A stretch of DNA of 64,000 nt, taken from NCBI GenBank assembly GCA_018971625.1, contig JAGXAJ010000005.1, positions 1 to 64,000 of the forward strand. The letters are read 5' to 3'. This document shows positions 35,645 to 44,386 of the stretch, in pieces (positions within the stretch are counted from its first letter, which is position 1; the number at the start of each line of letters is the position of its first letter). Below the pieces are notes generated by a model, which was not told where the DNA came from, did no database searches, and was given only the letters and a program-made list of their open reading frames with translations. Position numbers and translations under genes: made by a program. Source of the stretch: Pseudomonadota bacterium (GTDB lineage: Bacteria; Pseudomonadota; Alphaproteobacteria; Rhizobiales; Xanthobacteraceae).

Positions 35645-36688
35645 TTGGTCGCGGCGGGCAAGCATACGGTTCAGAAATTGCCAGACATTAAAACCACTTC
35701 CAGCAATAATCTCAAGCTGAATGCTCGAATCGAGCGCTGGCCGATCGCCGGCTCCTTTGCCATCAGCCGTGGCGCCAAGACCGAAGCGGTGGTCGTGGTG
35801 GCGAAGGTCAGTTTCGGTGGCATGACGGGGCGCGGCGAATGCGTGCCCTATTCCCGCTACGGCGAGACGCCGGAAGCCACATTGGCCGCGCTCAAGGCGG
35901 CACGGGAGCCGCTGCGCGGAGGATTGGAGCGGCAGGCGCTGCAGGCATTGATGCCCACTGGCGCCGCCCGTAACGCGCTGGACTGCGCACTTCTGGACCT
36001 GGGGGCCAAGATCCGCGGCGAGCGGGTCTGGAACATGCTCGGGCGGCCCGCGCCGATGGCCTGCACCACCGCCTATACCATCTCGCTGGGAACGCCCGTG
36101 GTGATGGCGGCGGCGACCGCCCGGGCGGCCCACCGGCCGCTGCTCAAGATCAAGCTCGGCGGCGACGGCGATGGCGAGCGGATCGCGACGGTGCGCAAGG
36201 CCGCGCCCGAATCCGAACTGATTGTCGATGCCAACGAAGCCTGGACCGCCGAGAACCTCGAGCAAAACCTCGCCGCATGCGCCGAGGCCGGCGTCACTTT
36301 GGTGGAGCAGCCGCTTCCCGCCGGCCGCGACGACGCGCTGGCGCGCATCAAGCGCCCTGTTGCGGTCTGCGCCGATGAAAGCGTGCATGACCGCACCACA
36401 CTCGAGGGCCTTCGCGAGCGCTACGACGCCATCAACATCAAACTCGACAAGACGGGCGGCCTGACCGAAGCGCTGGCGATGGCCGACTCCGCGCGCGCGC
36501 TCGGGTTTGAAATCATGGTCGGCTGCATGGTCGCGACCTCGCTCGCCATGGCGCCGGCAATGATGCTCACGCCGCAGGCGCGGTTTGTCGATCTCGATGG
36601 TCCCTTGCTGCTCAAGGGGGATCGCGAGGACGGATTGCGCTACGACGGCAGCCTGGTCTATCCGCCGGAAGCTGCACTCTGGGGCTGA
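35645..36688 (+). CDS. L-Ala-D/L-Glu (dipeptide) epimerase, enolase superfamily
   Basis: A 347-residue protein of the muconate-lactonising group with the dipeptide epimerase residues: KIKLGGDGD (KxK), IVDANEAW, VEQPLP, CADES and the second acid/base lysine in INIKLDKTGGLTEAL. It probably epimerises L-Ala-D-Glu released from murein. There is no ATG near the N-terminus: the frame begins with TTG at 35645 (adopted) or TTG at 35678, neither with a clear ribosome site. The conserved part, LKLNARIERWPIAGSFAISR, begins 22 residues after the first TTG, so 35678 is also plausible. The last 31 bases overlap the convergent MFS gene. Confidence 0.85.
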   Translation: MVAAGKHTVQKLPDIKTTSSNNLKLNARIERWPIAGSFAISRGAKTEAVVVVAKVSFGGMTGRGECVPYSRYGETPEATLAALKAAREPLRGGLERQALQALMPTGAARNALDCALLDLGAKIRGERVWNMLGRPAPMACTTAYTISLGTPVVMAAATARAAHRPLLKIKLGGDGDGERIATVRKAAPESELIVDANEAWTAENLEQNLAACAEAGVTLVEQPLPAGRDDALARIKRPVAVCADESVHDRTTLEGLRERYDAINIKLDKTGGLTEALAMADSARALGFEIMVGCMVATSLAMAPAMMLTPQARFVDLDGPLLLKGDREDGLRYDGSLVYPPEAALWG

Positions 36689-37872
36689 TCATGGGCGGTA
36701 CGCTCGGCGAGGCGATGCCGCGCCAGCCACATCACGATCGCGCCCGAGAGCGCCATCGCGACCATCACGTAATAAACGCCCTCCCCGTATCGACCATAGA
36801 CCACACCCGATACGATCGAGGCGCTGCCGCTGACGATGCCGGCGCACGCCGCCAGATAGCCCTGCCCGCGCGCCATCAAATGTGCGGGCACATGACGCAG
36901 CAGCAGGTTCATGGTGCCGACCTGCGTCAGCCCGTAGGTCAGCCCGTGCGCGAGTTGAACCAGCGACAGCACCACGACCGGCGGATCCTGCGCATAGATC
37001 AGCCAGCGGACGACCGCGCTGAGCGCCCCGATCACCACCAACAGCGCCGGTGCCGCGGTAAATCGCGGCGACAGTGCGAACACCACGATCTCGGCGAGCA
37101 CGCCGAGCGTCCAGAGCCCCGCGATGGTCAGGCCGCCAAGACCCGAGGCCTGCCAATGGATGGAGGCAAACGTGTAGTAGGCGGCGTGGCTGCCCTGGAC
37201 CAGTGCCGAAGCCAGGACGATGGCGAGGAAACCCTTGTCGCGCAACAGGCCCCTGATGCCATGCACCGTCGCGGCGGCGGTCTTCGGCCACTCCAGCGGC
37301 TGCAAGCCCAGACTGGTTGCCGCGCTGAGCGCGGCCGCCGCCGCGATGACCCAGATCAAATGCCGGGCCGCGATGATATCGACCAGAAGCCCGCAGACCA
37401 GCGCGCCCGCCACGAAGGCGGCCGAGCCCCACAGCCGCAGCGGTCCGTAATTGAGGCCATACCGCGCGACGCCGCGCAGCGCATAGGCGTCGGTCAGCGG
37501 CAGCACCGGCGTCCATACGCAACAGGTCGCCGCATAGACGAGGAACACGGCGGGCGCCCGATACTGGGTCCCGACAATCGAGAAGCAAATGGCCGTGAGA
37601 AACGCGGTGGCAATCAGTGCGCCACGCAGCGAATAGCGCTTCTCGGCTGAACCGGTCACCACAGGCAGGGTCGTGAACCGTGTTACCGCCGGAACCGCCG
37701 AAATGATGCCGATCCATAACGCGTCGATTCCTGCCGCCTTCAGCCACACCGTGAAGAACGGCAGATGGGTGCCCATCGTGCCGAATGACGCGCCATAAAA
37801 CAGCGCCAACCGCACCGCGAATCGCCTGGAAGGGACCTGAGATGCGATGGGGATTTGTGATTCGGCAGCCAT
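36658..37872 (-). CDS. MFS transporter (MFS_1-like, 3-phenylpropionate permease type)
   Basis: A 404-residue protein with about 12 helices. Starting VRLALFYGASFGTMGTHLPF and FFTVWLKAAGIDALWIGI, it matches the HcaT/nucleoside-symporter-like subgroup in which the N-terminal helix carries FYG...G..LPFF. Sugar, aromatic acid or peptide substrates are possible; none can be fixed. The stop lies inside the 3' end of the convergent epimerase gene, so the two overlap by 31 bases. ATG 37872 is the first start; TTG at 37875 is less likely. It is divergent from the glutamate/alanine-rich gene at 37948. A link to murein peptide recycling is tempting given the epimerase. Confidence 0.82.
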   Translation of the reverse strand: MAAESQIPIASQVPSRRFAVRLALFYGASFGTMGTHLPFFTVWLKAAGIDALWIGIISAVPAVTRFTTLPVVTGSAEKRYSLRGALIATAFLTAICFSIVGTQYRAPAVFLVYAATCCVWTPVLPLTDAYALRGVARYGLNYGPLRLWGSAAFVAGALVCGLLVDIIAARHLIWVIAAAAALSAATSLGLQPLEWPKTAAATVHGIRGLLRDKGFLAIVLASALVQGSHAAYYTFASIHWQASGLGGLTIAGLWTLGVLAEIVVFALSPRFTAAPALLVVIGALSAVVRWLIYAQDPPVVVLSLVQLAHGLTYGLTQVGTMNLLLRHVPAHLMARGQGYLAACAGIVSGSASIVSGVVYGRYGEGVYYVMVAMALSGAIVMWLARHRLAERTAHDQPQSAASGG

Positions 37873-37947
37873 CAATTCAATTGCGATTCGCTTGATATCG
37901 TGATGATCGTTAGCGTAACGCGCAGTGATTTGCGCGATGAGTTTTGC

Positions 37948-39177
37948 ATGGCCGACGAAGCATTTGCCCTATCGCCGATCTCCGCCCGCGCGGTCCAGCC
38001 GAGCGAGGAAGACTACGACGCGATCAGCGAAGCCTTCATGGAGACGTCGCGGGGGCGCTGGTTTCTCGGCGAATACGCCAAGCGTAACCGCAATGCCGAC
38101 ACCCGCATGGTGCTCGATGCAGTGGAGCGGATCGAGCAGTCGCTGGCCGCCCAGAAGCAGCCGGAGCCTGCCCCCGCCAATAACGAACTTGCGGAAGCGA
38201 TCGATGCGATCAAGGCCGCGCTACAGGAAGCCCGAGCCACGGCAACCTCCGCGATCGACGAGCTTGCGCTTGAGGAGCATTTGGCGCCGGTGCGCAAGGG
38301 CGCGCGCGTGATCCACGAGATCTCCTGGCGCTGGCGCGAGATCGGCGCCGACAGCCGGATTTGCGACCTGATCGATTCGCAAGTCGGCGCGATCGAAGCA
38401 AGTTGCGGGCAGCTTGCGACAGTCGACCCGCACAGCGCCCTGAGCGCGGCCTTCGACCTGATCGGCCGCCAGATTGCTGCCTTCGACGACAGCGACGATG
38501 CGCCGGAGCAGGCCGCGGCCGAGACGGCTGCCGTGCCCTCTTTCGCTCCATCCGTCGAAACGCCGGTCGCTTACGCCGAGCAGATTGAAGCGTCGAGCCA
38601 TGAGGCCGAAATCGAAACGTCGGCAGAGGCCGAACCAGCCGTTACCGCGGCTGATGTTGCGACTGAAATGGATGTCGCAACCGTCGAGCTCAGTGCGGCA
38701 GTTTCCGATCTGACGCCGCAAGCAGCCGAAGCGGCGCACGCCGCGACGGAGATGCCTGCCGGGATCGCCGGGGCCGGCGCTGACATGAGTAACGAGGCGG
38801 CCGATGCGCACGACGATGCGGTGCTCGACCTGATTGCAGCCGAAATGTCTGCGCCCGACGTATCGGACGCCCATGCCGATTTTGACGATATGGAAAGGCT
38901 GCAGGTAGATACGGGTGCCGTTGAGCCGAGATCGGTCGCGCCTGCCGAACAGGTCGCGATTGCAGCGGCGATGGCGCCGACGATCGAACCATCCGCCGCA
39001 GCCGTGCTTCAACCCGCGGCCGAACGCCCCGCGGAGCCCTCATCGCCACCGGCGCCCGAACGATCGATCGGTTCGGCGGTGGTCGCCGGTGGATTGCTAC
39101 GAAGGCAGGCCTCCAATGGCTCGTTGGCCGCGCTCCGGAGCCTGAGCCAGGCCGAGAAGATCGCACTGTTTTCCTGA
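37948..39177 (+). CDS. Ala/Glu-rich protein with conserved N-terminal motif (unknown)
   Basis: A 409-residue protein. The first 100 residues are conserved-looking: EEDYDAISEAFMETSRGRWF, LGEYAKRNRNADTRMVLDAV and ERIEQSLAAQK, a motif seen by memory in many alphaproteobacterial hypotheticals. The next part is helical (ARVIHEISWRWREIGADSRI). From about residue 200 to 390 it is low-complexity, acidic and alanine-rich (EAEIETSAEAEPAVTAADVA), probably disordered, ending in SLAALRSLSQAEKIALFS. No enzymatic motif, signal or membrane helix is seen. ATG 37948 is used; in-frame GTG/ATG at 37900/37903 would add 15 residues. Function unknown. Confidence 0.7.
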   Translation: MADEAFALSPISARAVQPSEEDYDAISEAFMETSRGRWFLGEYAKRNRNADTRMVLDAVERIEQSLAAQKQPEPAPANNELAEAIDAIKAALQEARATATSAIDELALEEHLAPVRKGARVIHEISWRWREIGADSRICDLIDSQVGAIEASCGQLATVDPHSALSAAFDLIGRQIAAFDDSDDAPEQAAAETAAVPSFAPSVETPVAYAEQIEASSHEAEIETSAEAEPAVTAADVATEMDVATVELSAAVSDLTPQAAEAAHAATEMPAGIAGAGADMSNEAADAHDDAVLDLIAAEMSAPDVSDAHADFDDMERLQVDTGAVEPRSVAPAEQVAIAAAMAPTIEPSAAAVLQPAAERPAEPSSPPAPERSIGSAVVAGGLLRRQASNGSLAALRSLSQAEKIALFS

Positions 39178-39201
39178 TCGTTGTTTCGCGCCTCGCGCAA
39201 A

Positions 39202-39450
39202 TCAGCCGATCAGTTCCACGAACAAATCCGCGTCGATATTGCCGCCGGACAATACGATCACTTGTCGCGCGCATCCATGCGGCCGGCCAGAAGCGCCGCC
39301 AGACCCACCGCGCCACCCGGCTCGACCACCAGTTTCAGTTCGCGGAATGCAAACACCATCGCTTGCCCCACTTCCTCGTCCGACGTGGTAACGCTTTGCG
39401 CCAGCAATCGGCTGTTGATCGCGACGGGAGATTTTACGATTGAGGCATAG
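39202..39450 (-). pseudogene. threonine dehydratase C-terminal remnant
   Basis: The minus strand reads SPVAINSRLLAQSVTTSDEE, VGQAMVFAFRELKLVVEPGG, AVGLAALLAGRMDARDK in one frame, then after a shift VIVLSGGNIDADLFVELIG with a stop at 39202. This is the end of a serine/threonine dehydratase catalytic domain (the EPGGAVGLAALL serine-rich loop near the PLP site and the GGNID terminal motif). The N-terminal two thirds, including the PLP lysine, are missing. So it is a truncated, frameshifted remnant. Confidence 0.8.
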
Positions 39451-39498
39451 CGCTTTCTATCGCGCCATGCGCCCGACCGACAAGGTGCCGGAACCGGA

Positions 39499-40554
39499 TC
39501 AGGCGACAAAACGCGGGTGCTCCGGCTCGAATTGAACCGCAGTGTCATCCGGATCGACGTGGCGGATATCGGCCATATGATCGACGAACGCCCGGGCCGA
39601 AGCATCCCAAGTGTGCCTGGCCGCAAATTCGAGACAGAGCTGCGGCGATAGGTTCAGCGCCAACAGGCAAGCCGTGCGCAGATCCTCGTCGAGGATGCCG
39701 ACCGGCGCTGTGCCGATCACGTCGCGGGGGCCAGTCACCGGAAAGGCTGCGACCGGCAGACCGCTCGCCAGCGCTTCCAACAGCACCAGTCCAAATGTGT
39801 CGGTACGGCTAGGAAACACGAACACGTCGGAGCCCGCATAGGCCTGCGCCAGTTCCTCGCTTTGGCGCGCGCCGATGAACACCGCTTCCGGGTATTTCCG
39901 CGACAACGCCGCCCGCGCCGGTCCGTCGCCGACAATCAGCTTGGTGCCGGGCAGATCGAGATCGAGAAACGCCTCGAGATTCTTCTCCACCGCGACCCGT
40001 CCGACGCAGACGAAGATCGGGCGCGGCAGACCGAGATCGACCGCGCGCGGATGGAACAGTTTAGCGTCGACACCGCGCGGCCAAAGCACCACATTGCGAA
40101 AACCGCGCAGCCGCAATTCGGCGGCAAGCGCGGGCGTCGCTGCCATCACCGCCTGACTCGCGCCGTGGAACCAGCGCAGCCCCGCCCAGGTCCAGGCTTC
40201 GGAGATAGGCAGCCGAGCCGAAATATATTCGGGAAAGCGGGTATGAAAGCTCGTTGTGAACGGCAAGCGATGCTTGCGGCAGTAACGCCGCACCGACAGC
40301 CCGATCGGCCCTTCGGTCGCAATGTGGATGCTGTCGGCTCGGGCCGCTTCGATCAGCCGCGCGGTCCTGGCCGGGCTCGGCAATGCCAACCGCAGATCGG
40401 GATAGCTCGGCATCGCAAAGGTGCGGAAGGATTGCGGTGTCAGAAAGCTGATCTCGGCGCCGAACGCCGCGGCCGCCTCCGCCAGCATCGCGAGCGTCCG
40501 TACCACCCCATTGACCTGCGGGTGCCACGCGTCGGTCGCGACCAGGATTCGCAT
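39499..40554 (-). CDS. GT4-family glycosyltransferase (MgtA-like)
   Basis: A 351-residue GT-B enzyme beginning MRILVATDAWHPQVNGVVRT, with SFHTRFPEYISARLPI, the donor-binding IFVCVGRVAVEKNLEAFLDL, and the C-terminal E-x7-E region FVFPSRTDTFGLVLLEALAS. It resembles the GDP-mannose-dependent alpha-mannosyltransferases; acceptor unknown, possibly a glycolipid. The start at 40554 overlaps the TGA of the phosphoesterase gene by one base (TGATG), so the two are translated together. A membrane-lipid or lipid A related role fits the pair. Confidence 0.88.
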   Translation of the reverse strand: MRILVATDAWHPQVNGVVRTLAMLAEAAAAFGAEISFLTPQSFRTFAMPSYPDLRLALPSPARTARLIEAARADSIHIATEGPIGLSVRRYCRKHRLPFTTSFHTRFPEYISARLPISEAWTWAGLRWFHGASQAVMAATPALAAELRLRGFRNVVLWPRGVDAKLFHPRAVDLGLPRPIFVCVGRVAVEKNLEAFLDLDLPGTKLIVGDGPARAALSRKYPEAVFIGARQSEELAQAYAGSDVFVFPSRTDTFGLVLLEALASGLPVAAFPVTGPRDVIGTAPVGILDEDLRTACLLALNLSPQLCLEFAARHTWDASARAFVDHMADIRHVDPDDTAVQFEPEHPRFVA

Positions 40555-41351
40555 CAGGCCGCGCGCGCGGTCATGCGAGCGACCGGCGCCGCCCGCCGCA
40601 GCGGATCGGTCCAGGTGATGATTTCAAAGCGACCGTCTTCATGTTCGACCAGCGCGGTGCAGCTTTCCACCCAGTCGCCGCAATTCATGTAGCGGATACC
40701 GTGCTCGTCGCGAATGGTGGCGTAGTGGATGTGGCCGCAAATCACGCCATCGGCGCCGTGGCGCCGTGCTTCGGCGGCCAGCGTCTGCTCAAAGGCGCCG
40801 ATATAGTTGACGGCATTCTTCACCTTCAGCTTGGCCCATTGCGACAACGACCAATAGGGCACGCCGAGCGCGCGGCGGAAGAAATTGACCAGCCGGTTCA
40901 TCTGGATCGCGAAATCATAGGCCTTGTCGCCGAGATGGGCGAGCCAGCGCGCGTTCTGCACCACGAGATCAAAGATGTCGCCGTGTATCACCAGATAGCG
41001 GTGGCCGTCGACGCCGAGATGGATTGTGTTCTCGACGACGTCGATGCCGCCGAAATGCGTGCCGTAATAGTTCCTGAGGAACTCGTCATGATTGCCGGGA
41101 ACGTAGACGATCTTGGCGCCCTTGCGCGCCTTGCGGAGCATCTTCTGCACGAAGTCGTTGTGCGATTGCGGCCAGTACCAGTTGGACTTGAGCGCCCAGC
41201 CATCGACGATATCGCCGACGAGATAAATGGTATCGGCGTCATGGGTACGAAGAAAGTCCAGCAAACGTTCGGCCTGCGAGCCGCGTGCTCCGAGATGGAC
41301 GTCGGAGATAAACAAAGTGCGAAAGCGCCTTTCGGGACTTTCTTCACTCAT
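40554..41351 (-). CDS. LpxH-like UDP-2,3-diacylglucosamine diphosphatase-type phosphoesterase
   Basis: A 265-residue calcineurin-like metallophosphoesterase. Metal-ligand motifs appear in order: LFISDVHLGARGSQAERL, YLVGDIVDGWALKSNWYWPQ, VYVPGNHDEFLRNYYGTHFG, YLVIHGDIFDLVV and VICGHIHYATIRDEHGI. LpxH cuts UDP-diacylglucosamine in lipid A synthesis. Many Alphaproteobacteria use LpxI instead, so this paralogue may act on another phospho-glycolipid. ATG 41351 has GGGAAG seven bases upstream; an ATG at 41366 in frame would add five residues. It is the first gene of a two-gene unit with the GT4 transferase. Confidence 0.88.
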   Translation of the reverse strand: MSEESPERRFRTLFISDVHLGARGSQAERLLDFLRTHDADTIYLVGDIVDGWALKSNWYWPQSHNDFVQKMLRKARKGAKIVYVPGNHDEFLRNYYGTHFGGIDVVENTIHLGVDGHRYLVIHGDIFDLVVQNARWLAHLGDKAYDFAIQMNRLVNFFRRALGVPYWSLSQWAKLKVKNAVNYIGAFEQTLAAEARRHGADGVICGHIHYATIRDEHGIRYMNCGDWVESCTALVEHEDGRFEIITWTDPLRRAAPVARMTARAA

Positions 41352-41619
41352 AGGGTCACTTCCCATATATGAAGCACCTAACACAATGCCGTGACAGCGA
41401 GATGACGGTTCATGGTGGAATAGATCTGCGACCGGGCCAGACCGGCCGCGAATCAGATCTTTGTTTACTCAGGGGTGAAATAGCAGCGGCGTGCGACAGC
41501 GAAGCGACAGGCGGCCCAGGGCTGATCGGTTCTGAGTGAATCGGAACCAGACTCTAGCTGTTTGTTTGACGCGCTTTCTTCTCGCGAACCGGACGCCGCT
41601 TCGCTCGAAAACGCTATAG

Positions 41620-42438
41620 TTAATAATAACCGTGGAAATGATGCACTGGTCCGTCGCCGTGGCCGACCTCGAGCCGATCGGCCGCCGCGATCGCTGCGCT
41701 GATCCAGGCTTTCGCGGCCCGCACCGCCGCTTCCATGCCCTCGCCCTTGGCAAGACCGGCCGCGACCGCGGCTGACAGCGAACATCCGGTGCCGTGGGTA
41801 TTCCTGGTGGCGATGCGCGGTGCGGCGAGCGCAATCGTGCCGCTGCCATCAACGAGATAGTCGATGCTCTCACTGTCGTGCCCGTGACCGCCCTTGATCA
41901 GCACCGCACGGCATCCCATCGCCAAAAGCCTTCGGCCCTGGCTTGCGATCGCAGCCTCGCTTTCTGCGATCGGCTCGTCCAGAAGAGCCGCCGCCTCCGG
42001 CAGGTTGGGCGTGATCAGCGACGCGCGCGGGATGAGGCTAGTTCTCAAACTCGCCACCGCGTCCCTGGCGAGCAGATGATCGCCGGATGTCGCCACCATC
42101 ACCGGATCGAGCACGATGTGTTTCGGCGACCAGCGCGAAAGCCCGGCGACGACAGCCTCGATGGCCCCGCGCTGCGCCAACATCCCGATCTTGATGGCCT
42201 TGACGTCGAGATCGCCAAATACGGCATCGATCTGCGCGGTGATGAAATCGGCAGGCACCTCATGAATGCCGCTGATGCCGGTGGTGTTCTGCGCGGTCAG
42301 CGCTGTGATAACGGAAGCGCCATAGACCCCGAGTGCTGCAAACGTCTTGAGGTCCGCCTGCACGCCGGCGCCACCCGAGGAATCCGAACCGGCAATCGTG
42401 AGTGCGACCGGAATCGTCACGGCCTTGCCCGCAGCCAT
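41620..42438 (-). CDS. thiD: hydroxymethylpyrimidine/phosphomethylpyrimidine kinase
   Basis: A 272-residue ribokinase-fold enzyme: PVALTIAGSDSSGGAGVQAD at the start (substrate site), KIGMLAQRGAIEAVV, LITPNLPEAAALLDEPI, the ATP-site AVLIKGGHGHDSESIDYLVD and the catalytic TRNTHGTGCSLSAAVAAGLA. It phosphorylates HMP and HMP-P for thiamine synthesis in the cytoplasm. No other thi gene is adjacent, as is common in Bradyrhizobium. ATG 42438 has only a weak ribosome site. Divergent from the RAM-domain gene with 122 bases between, in which I see no TPP riboswitch. Confidence 0.95.
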   Translation of the reverse strand: MAAGKAVTIPVALTIAGSDSSGGAGVQADLKTFAALGVYGASVITALTAQNTTGISGIHEVPADFITAQIDAVFGDLDVKAIKIGMLAQRGAIEAVVAGLSRWSPKHIVLDPVMVATSGDHLLARDAVASLRTSLIPRASLITPNLPEAAALLDEPIAESEAAIASQGRRLLAMGCRAVLIKGGHGHDSESIDYLVDGSGTIALAAPRIATRNTHGTGCSLSAAVAAGLAKGEGMEAAVRAAKAWISAAIAAADRLEVGHGDGPVHHFHGYY

Positions 42439-42560
42439 TTCAGTGCTAACTGGTGGGTCATGTTTTGTCCTAACGCGGCATGCCATTGGCGGCAAGTTCG
42501 CTTGCCATAACCAGTTGAATTTTGCTCTATTGACGGCGACGCCCTTCGGAGACGACAGCA

Positions 42561-42806
42561 ATGGTCCCTTTTTTCGTCCAGTTCAAATGCAAGCTAGGCC
42601 AGTCCTATGCCGTCGCCAATGCACTGGCCGAAGCCGAGATCGCCTCGGAGATCTATTCGACTGCCGGCGACTACGATCTGCTGGTCAAATTCTATGTCGA
42701 TAACGACACCGATATCGGCCATTTCATCAACGAGAAAGTGCAGGTCATTCCAGGCATCCTGGATACCCATACCATCATCACCTTCAAGGCATTCGGCACG
42801 GGCTAG
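42561..42806 (+). CDS. stand-alone Lrp/AsnC ligand-binding (RAM) domain protein
   Basis: An 81-residue protein with the RAM fold sequence MVPFFVQFKCKLGQSYAVAN, ALAEAEIASEIYSTAGDYDL, LVKFYVDNDTDIGHFINEKV and QVIPGILDTHTIITFKAFG. It matches the C-terminal effector domain of Lrp/AsnC regulators but has no DNA-binding domain. Such proteins bind amino acids or assemble with full-length Lrp family members. GGAGA lies nine bases before the ATG. It is divergent from thiD, so a shared intergenic control is possible. Confidence 0.9.
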   Translation: MVPFFVQFKCKLGQSYAVANALAEAEIASEIYSTAGDYDLLVKFYVDNDTDIGHFINEKVQVIPGILDTHTIITFKAFGTG

Positions 42807-43029
42807 TCCTCGGTTCTACCAGCCCTCGGTTCCAATTGAATCAGGCGGGCTCCATTTTTTGTTTACGCCGGATCCAGCTTCGCTCGAAACGCCATAGCGC
42901 ATCAATTGTACAAGGGCGCCGTCAAATGTGACGCCAGCCGATATCTGTTTTCGGACAAGCGATCCATTTCGCAAAAGCGCAGGCCGCATCGGTATTGCCA
43001 CGGCACATCATCACAAACGACATGCCAGA

Positions 43030-44379
43030 CTACATACCCAGGCTCTCCCGCAGCCGCTGGAGCTGGGGACGAATTTGCTCGCATCCGAGCTCGCGCACGA
43101 ACTTGGCAACCGCATCGGGCTTCGGGTCCTCGCGCAGCCGTGCCAGCCGTGCCGCGTCACGTGCGCATACATCTCCAGGCGGGGCCGATTGCGCCTGAGC
43201 CTGCGTCTGCGCCGGCGGCGCCCTCGGCACTCCAGCGGCAGGAGCCGCCTGAGGTTGCGGCGGCGACGGATCAGACGAAACACTTTCCAGCAATCGCTGT
43301 ACTTGCGCAGCCAACCGTAGGCAGGAAAGCTCCTTCTGGAAACTGGTAATTCGTTCGCGTGACGGGTCGGCACGTAGCTGCGCCAGGCGCTTCTCGTCGT
43401 GGATGCAGGCGAGCGCCGGATCGACCGTATCGCGTGCGGCCGATGGCGGCTGCGTCTTCGGAGGCTCGGCTTTGGCGACCGTCGCCGGAGGTGGAGCGGC
43501 CGGGACCTGGGCCGACGGAATCTGTGGTAGTGGCGCCGCAGGCATTGGTTTTGGCACCGGCGCGGCCGTGGCAACTGGCGCAAGCGGCGGCTCGGCCTTT
43601 TTCGCCGCCGGCACCAGCGCAATGGTCGCGCCGCCGAGCGAGCCATAGATGAACGGCTCCTGCCGTCCGCCGGTCATCGCGATCACGTCGTCACGAACCC
43701 GGCCGAGCGCAATGCGGATGTCGAGCCCGGGTTCTGCCAAATGCCTGATCAGCGCCGTTGCGTAGGGGCTGTTGCGGCCGTCGCCGTCATAGGAAACCGA
43801 ACCGGCCTTTGCGGCATAGGCAACCAGGGTGTCGGCGCTGACATCCTCCATCGTTCCAAGCCCGCCTTTCATCGTCGAGCGCACGCCGGCGGAACGTACC
43901 CGTTGCGGAAACGGATTATCGCGACAGGCGTCGAGCAAAATCAAACGCAGGCGATGGACCGATTGCAGCGCCCAGATGATGCGATCGAGCGCCACCGCTT
44001 CGTCTTCCACGTCATAGTCACGGCTGAGCTTGGCATCGATCGGCACCAGGTAGTTGGTGCCGCCGATCTCGACGCCATGACCGGCGTAATAGACCACGGC
44101 GACATCGGAATTCTCGGCCGTGATCAGGAACTCGCGCACGGCGCGCTTGAAATCGACCACGCCGAGATCGGTACGGGAAATGACGACCTCAAATCCGACC
44201 GATTTGAACAAATTCGCGATGGCGGTTGAATCATTGATCGTGTTTGGCAGCGCCGGAGCGCTCTTGTATGCGGAATTTCCTATCACCAGCGCGACGCGCC
44301 GGTCGGCGGCGGCCGCCGTGGAAAACAGTCCCGCCACCATCAAACAAAACACGTAAACCAGGATGTTCCGTAGTTTCAT
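43030..44379 (-). CDS. secreted caspase-like (C14, metacaspase) protease
   Basis: A 449-residue protein with a signal peptide (MKLRNILVYVFCLMVAGLFS). The caspase domain (about 25-250) has RVALVIGNSAYKSAPALPNT, the catalytic histidine in VAVVYYAGHGVEIGGTNYLV and the catalytic cysteine in LRLILLDACRDNPFPQRVRS. A proline/alanine-rich linker (residues 260-320) follows, then two matching 42-residue C-terminal modules at about 325-367 and 405-447, each starting with C and ending in RLLES or RLRES. Metacaspases cut after arginine or lysine. It is likely exported to the periplasm. It lies eight bases downstream of the DUF4399 gene on the same strand. Confidence 0.88.
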   Translation of the reverse strand: MKLRNILVYVFCLMVAGLFSTAAAADRRVALVIGNSAYKSAPALPNTINDSTAIANLFKSVGFEVVISRTDLGVVDFKRAVREFLITAENSDVAVVYYAGHGVEIGGTNYLVPIDAKLSRDYDVEDEAVALDRIIWALQSVHRLRLILLDACRDNPFPQRVRSAGVRSTMKGGLGTMEDVSADTLVAYAAKAGSVSYDGDGRNSPYATALIRHLAEPGLDIRIALGRVRDDVIAMTGGRQEPFIYGSLGGATIALVPAAKKAEPPLAPVATAAPVPKPMPAAPLPQIPSAQVPAAPPPATVAKAEPPKTQPPSAARDTVDPALACIHDEKRLAQLRADPSRERITSFQKELSCLRLAAQVQRLLESVSSDPSPPQPQAAPAAGVPRAPPAQTQAQAQSAPPGDVCARDAARLARLREDPKPDAVAKFVRELGCEQIRPQLQRLRESLGM

Positions 44380-44386
44380 TTCCCTG

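Noticed and set aside
42439..42560. TPP riboswitch before thiD
   Set aside because: No conserved THI-box elements were visible in this 122-base spacer.
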